From a virus, in the IMG/VR virus record IMGVR_UViG_3300025652_000367, positions 1 through 28,909 of that record: DNA of 28,909 nt; one strand, given 5' to 3'. Made by a program: the position numbers and the translations under genes. Under the pieces are notes generated by a model. It searched no databases, was not told the DNA's origin, and saw only the letters and a list, made by a program, of their open reading frames with translations. Below are positions 15,901-22,372 of the stretch, one piece after another (position 1 is the stretch's first letter; each line of letters begins with the position of its first letter).

Positions 15901-16967
15901 CTACTTACGCTAAAGTTTATATTAGGTATGTTATAATTTTGTAAAAAATTACCATAAACTAATCTAGCACCTACTAATTCTTGAGATTGAGCTATTCTAG
16001 GAACAGCATCATATACTCTTGTTAATTGATCACTTGGTAAAGTTCTAAATGGATCTTGCGACGCATAGAAAAAGTTTATAGATGTTTCACCTGCAACAGG
16101 CTTATCTTCAACAACATACAATGCACTAGATCCTGTTTCTTTATATATCAATTCAACTTGAGTAATACCGTATCCGGCTGGAGTAGGTATTTGTAATTGA
16201 ACAGATTTTATAGCATTTACAAATGTTTCTATTTCTCCAAAGTCATTAATACTTGTAGATATTGTATCAGGATTACCTAGTCTTGAAAATATAGTTGTAC
16301 TAAAAGGTGCTAATGTGCTATACTCACCATCGTCAAATTTCCATCTATATGAAAATCTAACCATTTTATCTTCTAAAAAGTTAGATGTTATTGGTTGGCC
16401 TTGTTCATCATTTGCACCTACAGCTAAAACAGTTGGTGATTCATATGGTGCAAACTTAGCTACTGAAGCTAAGTTATCAAAAGCGCCAGCTGTATAATAT
16501 GTAGGATCATTTACTGCTCTTACAACATTTATTTTTCTTGGTGGATTACGATTATCTGTCCAAAATAAAAGATCATCAACTAAGTTAATACCTGATATTT
16601 TAAAATCTTTATGAAAATTTAATGATAAACCACTAACTAAAGTTCTTAATTGCTTGGATGATTGATCGTAAGAAAAAATACCGTGCTCTCCGCCATTACT
16701 TCCATCATAAGAATCATTTGAAGTTACATAAAAGTATATTCTATCATCACTATTGCTTCTATAAGAACCTATACATGATCCACCAGTTATACCTGAAGAT
16801 GCAACTTGAATATTACCTAGTAAATTTTCAATAGCACCCATGTCGGCACTTTCTGATTTACCTACATTTATATTTAATGCTTCTCTATATTCACCGGCTG
16901 GCACTAACCTATCGTCTAGGTCTCGATTCATTCGGCCACCATTGAACATTCTTTTAATTTCTGGCAT
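12930..16967 (-). CDS. Large tail protein (stabilisation/nozzle-type) with C-terminal Ig-like and BACON-like domains
   Basis: A 1345-residue, beta-rich protein. The N terminus (MFNGGRMNRDLDDRLVPAGE, then ALNINVGKSE) resembles the start of podophage tail stabilisation or tail-needle-hub proteins that attach to the connector. Around residues 375-400 lies TYQIGIVLADKFGRQSPV, a motif I associate with this type of marine phage tail protein. From about residue 935 the sequence becomes Ser/Thr/Asn-rich with repeated beta-sandwich-like stretches. The last 70 residues have the BACON pattern: SDNWILI near 1281-1287, then SVSDNNTG, QRSGTITI and a final VTIIQ. It follows the two connector genes by nine bases, as expected for a tail gene. 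The C-terminal part probably contacts host surface glycans; that function is inferred. Confidence 0.85.
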   Translation of the reverse strand: MPEIKRMFNGGRMNRDLDDRLVPAGEYREALNINVGKSESADMGAIENLLGNIQVASSGITGGSCIGSYRSNSDDRIYFYVTSNDSYDGSNGGEHGIFSYDQSSKQLRTLVSGLSLNFHKDFKISGINLVDDLLFWTDNRNPPRKINVVRAVNDPTYYTAGAFDNLASVAKFAPYESPTVLAVGANDEQGQPITSNFLEDKMVRFSYRWKFDDGEYSTLAPFSTTIFSRLGNPDTISTSINDFGEIETFVNAIKSVQLQIPTPAGYGITQVELIYKETGSSALYVVEDKPVAGETSINFFYASQDPFRTLPSDQLTRVYDAVPRIAQSQELVGARLVYGNFLQNYNIPNINFSVSRTGEDSSRISWGPGKNPLSLKSRRTYQIGIVLADKFGRQSPVILSNSGGDTVFIDPNTGSADSTTAFNALRITFADPTNEIPSWAYSYRVVVKQREQEYYNWISGVSSANTVERLGDSQNKIPRDQTAAIPPSTSATISPCDVSVYPKYVGGQNIFSTTYGALQSIQAIANPTGTASTITVNNSGTSVTSGICVFETQPVESDLDIFYETSTGGLVSSITGVAINIDFFNSYLLDFNPTGSGAHIELNRLRAAFNETFFDVGVRAYVVQENFAEELRFNTLIHSSGLFNSRTGVNYINQFNESEGGLTISVDPQDGAIQKLAADDTQLLIFQEDKISRSPIDKDFIYSAEGGQIPVTSNTQFLGTVAPYAGRFGISQDPLSYAEFGFNKYFTDKNNGTVLKLTPQGIQEISSIGMADFFRDALKASTSIVGSYDEYSSLFMLTIVGQGLDGNEDTNVGTAADGYLTLAFDENSQGWSSFRSFNQESGLSLNNTYYTFFTGNLWKHNDPTVGFRNNFYGLGTQPSYVEPIFNESPSTIKQFNTIGYEGSTGWTLDFIETDVSSIGTLPTPATIISTSLQIIGTAVNGSVTGESTLIGKQNDVITWIITARPISSAYNFILPTDITLSGNTSLSVINPTSLTSEGNIVFRVSYTVGSADSIQTINVGGVGAVLANLPALLTINTDDAVTFSDLTPASQVFNNAGTGTAQFTLLAEDGYYIDPSNVTLDTSGISSFNPVLPPVVTRATAPLPAIANNKDNAVYTYNLTVPALPASGTVDVTGTATAKTDLTWISPTLASNITFNAPYVGTYKISPFDTVNITATITYTNIPATDTMVSDSAQFALTQQSGGSSIASTTTSVIDAGTNFNAAYSVKLTNPTTASIIAITTVSGGPETAVVNSVGLPQFAATGSSPQSVSSLSNVSTRLETSDNWILINGSNASPVNFNPETNFTVSVSDNNTGVQRSGTITIINTNARISPALPNGSVTIIQNA

Positions 16968-16976
16968 ACTAATTTA

Positions 16977-17915
16977 TTAGTGTTTAATCCATTTAGATTT
17001 ACCTCTAAATATTTGAGTCATCTCAGGAAGCTTCATATTAGATAATCTAATTTTGGCATTACGCATTTTAGCTGCTGCTTCTTTTTTGTATAAAGCAGAT
17101 ATTTGTACTGTAGAAGGTCTTAACTTAGTTAAATTGTAAAGCATAGATGCCATAACAGCATCTTGAGCTAACTTAGGTACAAAAACATTTGAAAAATCGC
17201 CATTATCACCTAATCCATCTGAAATATATCTTAGTGTAATTAAGTCGTTAGCTTGAAAGCCAGAGCTAAAATAAACTTGTCCAGCTGTTAAATCTAAAAC
17301 ATAAGTACCATTCATGTTAGCAAGCTCAGGTGTTAATCCATATCTTTGACCCCACATACCTCCTATGTTTTCTGGACCATATATACTATTGTAGTAACCT
17401 ATGTAATAACTAGATAATTCTTCAACAGTTAAAAGTGATATTGCTTTTTGATAACGATCTATTGTGTCTGATGTTTCTGCAAATACTATATTGCCTGTTT
17501 GATCATAAAGATATTGATAGTTTTCGTCCTGAGCAACGCCATTGTTTGGTTTAGTTGTTTGAGATGGCATTATAGGTCTCATATTACCGTATTTGTCAGT
17601 AAAAGAAAAACTAACATAATTAACATAATCAGAAGGTAATGACATTTGTAATGTAGAACTTAATTGTATTTCTATTGCTTTTTCAGAATAAAAAATATCA
17701 AAGCTAAATTCTTGCACCGCTCTTTGAGCCCAAAATGCAACTTCATATCTAGGCACCTTTGTCAATGTTTTTCCATCACCAACAAAAGCTACCATGAAGT
17801 TATTTATAATATCATTTATATTTGTTCTTCTGTATGATCCTGGTATATCTGTACCATTTCCTCCATCTAATGCTGAGTAATTATCTACGTCTAAAGGTTT
17901 TCTTGATATTGCCAT
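16977..17915 (-). CDS. Head-tail connector / tail tube protein
   Basis: A 312-residue protein whose start codon overlaps the previous stop (TAATG at 17917-17913), giving translational coupling. The N-terminal half is helical (INDIINNFMVAFVGDGK, then EVAFWAQRAVQEFSFDIF), followed by SLPSDYVNYVSFSFTD, a pattern frequent in adaptor and tail-tubular-A-like proteins; the C-terminal part is helical and basic, ending in IFRGKSKWIKH. Position between capsid genes and the large tail protein supports a ring that joins portal to tail. The exact correspondence to T7 gp11, P22 gp4 or crAss-like ring proteins cannot be settled by eye. Confidence 0.78.
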   Translation of the reverse strand: MAISRKPLDVDNYSALDGGNGTDIPGSYRRTNINDIINNFMVAFVGDGKTLTKVPRYEVAFWAQRAVQEFSFDIFYSEKAIEIQLSSTLQMSLPSDYVNYVSFSFTDKYGNMRPIMPSQTTKPNNGVAQDENYQYLYDQTGNIVFAETSDTIDRYQKAISLLTVEELSSYYIGYYNSIYGPENIGGMWGQRYGLTPELANMNGTYVLDLTAGQVYFSSGFQANDLITLRYISDGLGDNGDFSNVFVPKLAQDAVMASMLYNLTKLRPSTVQISALYKKEAAAKMRNAKIRLSNMKLPEMTQIFRGKSKWIKH

Positions 17916-18640
17916 TATTGTTCAGTTGTTTCAAGTTGTTGTTCTTTTCCTAATGCAAATTGAGCTACATCAGCTTGTTTAATTACAACACCTGCATATG
18001 CTAGTATTCTAATTATTAATTCTGATTGTTCTGATGGATCTAATTCAAAATTATAAGACTTAGCATTTGCATCGTAACTATCTGTTGATGGATCAAAAAC
18101 CGTTGGATCATAATAAGGTATAGTTCCATTTAAAATATAACCCCATTTTGGTCTAGTTGGTTTTGATAAATAATCAAAAGTAACACCGGTAGTTACACTA
18201 GATGGTAAAACTTTTACACCATTAGATGCTAAAGTATATACGGGCTGAGTGGGAACTGGATAAGTTAATGGTGATAAATTTATGTATTTAGCGTCTTCAT
18301 GAGATGAATAATCAGCAACAATATTATTAACATTTACTACTCCTAGTTTGTAAAAATCAGTAGGATAAGGAAATATACCATTAGATATAGTTGGTGTATG
18401 TAGTTTATAAAATGCATTTATTTTTTGAGCAACAGTTAATGTTGGATTTGAAAAATCACTATCAACATTGCTACCGCCAGTTTGCATTTCATAGGTCATT
18501 TCTCTCATGAAATAACTAGCAAATATAGATTCTTGAGCTTGAGTTGCTAAACTATTAAACTCTTCAGGGGTTATGTAGCCTCTGTTATCTTTGTTAGTAA
18601 TAACAAGAACCGCTTGATATACAGTGTTTATATTTACCAT
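17915..18640 (-). CDS. Head-tail connector ring protein (phage structural protein)
   Basis: A 241-residue protein. The N terminus contains NRGYITPEEFNSLATQAQES followed by IFASYF, a pattern I associate with a structural protein family of Bacteroidetes podophages and crAss-like phages. The middle is beta-rich and Pro-rich (YPVPTQPVYTL), and the C terminus has a helix with FELDPSEQSELIIRILAYAGV. It is coupled to the next connector gene by a TAATG overlap. The gene lies 62 bases after the preceding stop, a gap that holds a stable hairpin. A role in the neck or connector is inferred from order and pattern. Confidence 0.75.
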   Translation of the reverse strand: MVNINTVYQAVLVITNKDNRGYITPEEFNSLATQAQESIFASYFMREMTYEMQTGGSNVDSDFSNPTLTVAQKINAFYKLHTPTISNGIFPYPTDFYKLGVVNVNNIVADYSSHEDAKYINLSPLTYPVPTQPVYTLASNGVKVLPSSVTTGVTFDYLSKPTRPKWGYILNGTIPYYDPTVFDPSTDSYDANAKSYNFELDPSEQSELIIRILAYAGVVIKQADVAQFALGKEQQLETTEQ

Positions 18641-18666
18641 TTATTTTGTTTATTATTAATGTTGTT

Positions 18667-18695
18667 GATATAGAGTTGATTTCTCACTCTATATC
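18667..18695 (-). terminator. Intergenic hairpin without a U-tract (attenuator or RNA-processing site)
   Basis: A perfect 10-bp inverted repeat (GATATAGAGT 18667-18676 and ACTCTATATC 18686-18695) with a nine-base loop occupies the 62-base gap between the structural gene ending at 18703 and the connector gene starting at 18640. Downstream on the minus strand the sequence is AACAACATTAATAAT, not a T run, so it is not a classical intrinsic terminator. It may weaken read-through or stabilise or process the mRNA. Confidence 0.5.
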
Positions 18696-18702
18696 ATGTT
18701 TT

Positions 18703-19488
18703 CTAGCTTAGTTTTTTAGTAATAGACTTCATCAAGTCTAAACCTTCATCGGTTTTAAAATACTGTGCTAAAGCCCCATAAGCGTTTTGCTCAAATGGAA
18801 CTGTCATTATTTTTTTGCCGTTAGCATGTTTAAATACAGTATTATTATCTGTTAATTTAATAATACCTGATTCAACTGCTCTGTTAGCTAAATTACGTAA
18901 TTGCAAATCTTCATCTTCACTTAGCTCAATAAATAACTGAGGATTACTTCTTGCAAAACGATATGCATCTCTTTTTAATTCTTTAGAAGAAGTTTTAGAA
19001 ACATTAGAACCTAATTCTGTTCTCATTATTGCTTCTAAGTGACTAATATCTAACTCGTTAACTAAATTTAATGCTTGTAATTCATATTCAACATTATCAA
19101 CTTCATCTTCAGCATCCTTAGCGTCATCAATTTCTTCCCATAAAACACCTATTAATGGGTGATATATAGACATTAATTTTTGAACGTTTTGTTTATTTCT
19201 TGGTACAAATATAACACCTTCTTCAAATATAATATGTTCTAAAAGTGCTTGTCCTTTTTGTTCATCAACAAAAATACTAGGAAAATTAGAGGCTAATCTT
19301 ATCTCTCTATTTTCACCAGTAGCGTCATTAAACCATAATAATGGATTTCTAGGCGAACCTTTTGTTTGTATTGTCCAAGTTATAGGAGCTCTATTGTTAG
19401 TTAATACGTACGTTCTGTCTTTTATTTCCCAATTTTTTTCTAAAGGAGAAACTCTAGACACTTGTTTTTTTGTTATTGTTGTAGTCAT
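18703..19488 (-). CDS. Phage structural protein next to the capsid gene (unknown function)
   Basis: A 261-residue protein just downstream of the major capsid gene and behind its terminator-like hairpin. The first part is beta-rich (APITWTIQTKG, NFPSIFVDEQKG), then VPRNKQNVQKLMSIYHPLIG, an acidic segment (EEIDDAKDAEDEVDN), and a helical C-terminal half with TSSKELKRDAYRFARSNPQLF. The pattern 'KELKRD..RFAR.NP' and the position after the capsid gene recur in my recollection of Bacteroidetes phages, but the function is not established. Capsid decoration or head completion is possible. The start follows an A/T-only leader (ATTATTTAATC), without a Shine-Dalgarno. Confidence 0.78.
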   Translation of the reverse strand: MTTTITKKQVSRVSPLEKNWEIKDRTYVLTNNRAPITWTIQTKGSPRNPLLWFNDATGENREIRLASNFPSIFVDEQKGQALLEHIIFEEGVIFVPRNKQNVQKLMSIYHPLIGVLWEEIDDAKDAEDEVDNVEYELQALNLVNELDISHLEAIMRTELGSNVSKTSSKELKRDAYRFARSNPQLFIELSEDEDLQLRNLANRAVESGIIKLTDNNTVFKHANGKKIMTVPFEQNAYGALAQYFKTDEGLDLMKSITKKLS

Positions 19489-19489
19489 G

Positions 19490-19537
19490 ATTAAATAATA
19501 TAAAATAAGAATACTGGGCTCCGAAGAGCCCGTATCC
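19490..19537 (-). terminator. UUCG-tetraloop terminator downstream of the major capsid gene
   Basis: On the minus strand GGGCTC-TTCG-GAGCCC forms a perfect 6-bp GC-rich stem closed by the very stable UUCG tetraloop (plus-strand 19516-19531), extended by ATAC/GTAT pairing around a one-base bulge (19509-19537). It is followed on the minus strand by the T-rich run CTTATTTTATATTATTTAATC. It lies 13 bases after the capsid stop, and the next ATG follows 20 bases after the hairpin. It is probably a partial terminator that raises capsid transcript relative to downstream genes. Confidence 0.85.
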
Positions 19538-19550
19538 TGTAGTTAAAAAA

Positions 19551-21071
19551 TTAAGCGTCTTTAAATAACACAAAGTTATTTGCCGCTTGTGTAATGAGAC
19601 ATCTTTCACTTAAGTAGTTCATTCTCATTTCATCAACATCAGTTGTGGCAGCGCCTCCAACAGATCCTGTTACCCAAGATTTGTTTTTACGATTATCAAC
19701 TTCTGAAGCTCTATATCTAACGTGTAAGAATGGACGCTTGATATTTTGACCTAATTGTTGGTCATAAACAGTAGAAGTACCTGCTGGTACTAATACACCT
19801 TCAATATCGCCAAAACCTCCACGAGTAGCCCAGTCATTTAAGTATTTCCAGTCAGTCTTATAAAAGTCATAAGAACCTCTACGATAACCAGAGAAACCTA
19901 AATTAAGCGCCATGTCTTCGTCGTTGTTGAATACTCCATAAGAAGTACCACCAGCGTAAGCTCCATTTTGCTGTGCTAATATGTCATCAATTTCTAAAGA
20001 AAGATTTCTATTTAAGAAAAGCATATTTTCTTCTATAGCACCTTGCTTATCTAATTGCTTAAGAACTGCATCAAAGTCAGTTAATGCTCCACCACCTGCA
20101 GCTTGCGCTCCAAATCCAGAGTAAACGTTTCCACGAGCTTCTAATGAAGCAAAGAAACCTTCAGTACCTTTAGCAGTTTGAGTTGATCCATATCCTAATA
20201 CAGCACCTGTTCCGTTCTGTAATTCACCTTCAACCATAGACATTTCTAAATAGTCTTCCCAACGAAGTCTATTTTCATGCTCTGATTTCATATACCATAG
20301 ATATCCATTAGCACCGTTCTCAGAAGTAACTTCAATCCAACCAATCTGAGCTGTGTCAGATCCATTGATAGAATAATTTTCTTTTAAGATAATTGGTGAA
20401 TTGGCAAAAGTAGCATAGCTAGGATCTAATTTACCAGTAAAACTTGACGTTCCCTTTGCAAATTCTGAACCATAAGCAATAACTGTAAAGCGATCAGCTG
20501 TAAGAATAGCTGGCACTCCACCGTAAGTTTTAATTGAAAAGTGTTGAGCATCAACAAATGTAACTACACCTTTAACAACAGGTGCTCCAGCTGCTCCAAC
20601 CGCTGATGTAGCACTTGATTGCTTTTGGATCATTACTGTTTGTCCTAATCTAAAGTTAACTTGTGTAGTTTTTTGTGTTGTACTTCCGCTGCTTTCAACT
20701 GCTGTTTGAGCTGCTGCAGGTACATAATAATGTTGTACATTACCACCAGCTGTAGCTGCATTTCCTGCTGCTGCTGCTGTTGCTGCATTATTAGCTACAT
20801 GTAAACATCCTACGTATCTAGTATGTAATCTTCCTTGTTCTGTCCATATGATTTGGTCAGAAGCTGAAGGCATTTCCGCTGATACCATACGTAAAAAAGC
20901 TCCGATAGTTCTATTGCCATATCGTTCTACTTCTTTTTCGTATACATCAGGTAAAAATTGTTGTCCCCACTGTGCAAAATTTGTGTCAGTGAAGTTAATG
21001 TAATTCCCAGCATACATATTTTTTGTTTGCGTGGGTTGTAATGGTGCGGGTATACCGCCTGTAAAAGCCAT
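19551..21071 (-). CDS. Major capsid protein
   Basis: A 506-residue protein in the canonical place after portal and scaffold and before the connectors. The N-terminal region (QFLPDVYEKEVERYGNRTIG, then MPSASDQIIWTEQGRLH) and C-terminal region (NYLSERCLITQAANNFVLFK) fit an HK97-fold capsid protein of the Bacteroidetes podophage type. Residues about 92-130 are an Ala/Gly/Thr-rich low-complexity insert (encoded by a GCA/GCT run near 20761-20790), probably a flexible surface or E-loop extension. A strong terminator follows, as expected for the most abundantly made protein. The A-rich leader (CTTAAAATCAAAACAA) lacks a Shine-Dalgarno. The fold is inferred; family and position are convincing. Confidence 0.9.
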   Translation of the reverse strand: MAFTGGIPAPLQPTQTKNMYAGNYINFTDTNFAQWGQQFLPDVYEKEVERYGNRTIGAFLRMVSAEMPSASDQIIWTEQGRLHTRYVGCLHVANNAATAAAAGNAATAGGNVQHYYVPAAAQTAVESSGSTTQKTTQVNFRLGQTVMIQKQSSATSAVGAAGAPVVKGVVTFVDAQHFSIKTYGGVPAILTADRFTVIAYGSEFAKGTSSFTGKLDPSYATFANSPIILKENYSINGSDTAQIGWIEVTSENGANGYLWYMKSEHENRLRWEDYLEMSMVEGELQNGTGAVLGYGSTQTAKGTEGFFASLEARGNVYSGFGAQAAGGGALTDFDAVLKQLDKQGAIEENMLFLNRNLSLEIDDILAQQNGAYAGGTSYGVFNNDEDMALNLGFSGYRRGSYDFYKTDWKYLNDWATRGGFGDIEGVLVPAGTSTVYDQQLGQNIKRPFLHVRYRASEVDNRKNKSWVTGSVGGAATTDVDEMRMNYLSERCLITQAANNFVLFKDA

Positions 21072-21089
21072 TTGTTTTGATTTTAAGTG

Positions 21090-22346
21090 TTATTTATTCC
21101 ATTTAACGCGCAACTTATTAGGATTATCATTATTATTTGAAATAGCTCGTATTCCAGATGTATTATTTTTTGGCATTGAAGCATTATCTTTTCTAGGATC
21201 CATATTTATATTTTTTGCTTTTTTTGCACTTTCTCTTATAGCATCAGCTCGCCCTTGCTCATAAAAGTGTCCAGCTATTTTATCCGCATTTTGTGCGGTA
21301 AATAAAGCCTTATGATAATTAGGTACATTTTTTATGTTACCGCTCTTATCTAAATGTGTTTCAATCCAATTATTAATAGAATATTGAAATTCCTTTACCT
21401 TCTGTGGGTTATCAACTTTATACCTATACTTGTTTTCACCAACCTTAAAATCAAAACCTTTGAAATCATTGTTAAAAACTTTATCAGTTTGTAGTTTAAA
21501 TTCATTTATTTTAACCTCACTTTCAGCTTTTTGTTGCTTATAACTATCATAATACTCGATTGCTTCGCGTTGTTCTGGAGACATATCATTTTGCTTTCTT
21601 AACTTAAGATCAGCATAATATTTATCCTTACTAGAATTGAAATGATTCTGAGCATTAAATAGTTCTTCTTTAAAAGCTAATTGCTTAGCTTTAATTTCTT
21701 GCGGATCGTCCGCGTCTCCATCATATCCAAAATTTTTGTTTAATAAAAATTCTACATCATCTGAATCAAGATGGGGTTTACTTTGTTTGTAGTATTCTCT
21801 TAATAAACTCGTATTGTCCATTTTAGAAACATCACGATTTAGACTAACATAGTCTTCAACTGTACCGCCCGTTTCTTCCATAAACTTTACTAGTTTATCA
21901 ATATTTTCTGGTAAAACTTTTTCTTTAGTTTCAACAATCTTTTCTTGTGCTAACTCAGGTTGTTTTATTTTTTCTTCTTCAACCTCTTCATCTTTTATTA
22001 ATTCTAATGGAGAATCTGGTACATCAGCTACTTCTTCTTCTTTTTCTTCTTGCTGTTCTTCTTTAGTTTCTTCTTTACTGGGTTCGACCCGTACTTCGCT
22101 GTCCACCTCTTTGCTATCTCCGGATGGTTCATCCACAGATACCTCCTCTGTTTTTCGCTCCTGAACGGCATCTTCTTTTGTTTTTAAAGGTTCATCTAAA
22201 TTTATTTTATATACACCATCGTCTTGTAAACCAAACTCTTGACTTACTTCTCCTTTTTCAACTGCTTGTTCTAAAACAGTTTCTTCTTGACTTTGCTGAC
22301 TTGTGTCTGCATCTGGCATAACTTCTACTTGTACTTTTTCTTCCAT
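21090..22346 (-). CDS. Capsid scaffolding protein
   Basis: A 418-residue protein between portal and capsid genes. Residues about 1-150 are extremely acidic and Glu/Val/Lys-rich (EETKEEQQEEKEEEVADVP), with no hydrophobic core; residues 150-340 are helical and charged (KVKEFQYSINNWIETHLDK); the C terminus is basic and Asn-rich (NNNDNPNKLRVKWNK), suited to binding the capsid protein. This acidic-helical-basic layout and gene order are typical of scaffolds. A segment of about 90 bases around 22076-22165 in the acidic part is strikingly GC-rich (52% in the line 22081-22140). No protease gene is seen nearby, so the scaffold may exit uncut. Confidence 0.85.
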   Translation of the reverse strand: MEEKVQVEVMPDADTSQQSQEETVLEQAVEKGEVSQEFGLQDDGVYKINLDEPLKTKEDAVQERKTEEVSVDEPSGDSKEVDSEVRVEPSKEETKEEQQEEKEEEVADVPDSPLELIKDEEVEEEKIKQPELAQEKIVETKEKVLPENIDKLVKFMEETGGTVEDYVSLNRDVSKMDNTSLLREYYKQSKPHLDSDDVEFLLNKNFGYDGDADDPQEIKAKQLAFKEELFNAQNHFNSSKDKYYADLKLRKQNDMSPEQREAIEYYDSYKQQKAESEVKINEFKLQTDKVFNNDFKGFDFKVGENKYRYKVDNPQKVKEFQYSINNWIETHLDKSGNIKNVPNYHKALFTAQNADKIAGHFYEQGRADAIRESAKKAKNINMDPRKDNASMPKNNTSGIRAISNNNDNPNKLRVKWNK

Positions 22347-22372
22347 AATATAATATAATAATTAATTGTTTT

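Noticed and set aside
20755-20800. CTG-rich run in the capsid gene as a regulatory or hypervariable repeat
   Set aside because: It simply encodes an Ala-rich loop and is short; no template-repeat pair or reverse transcriptase gene is visible in the window.
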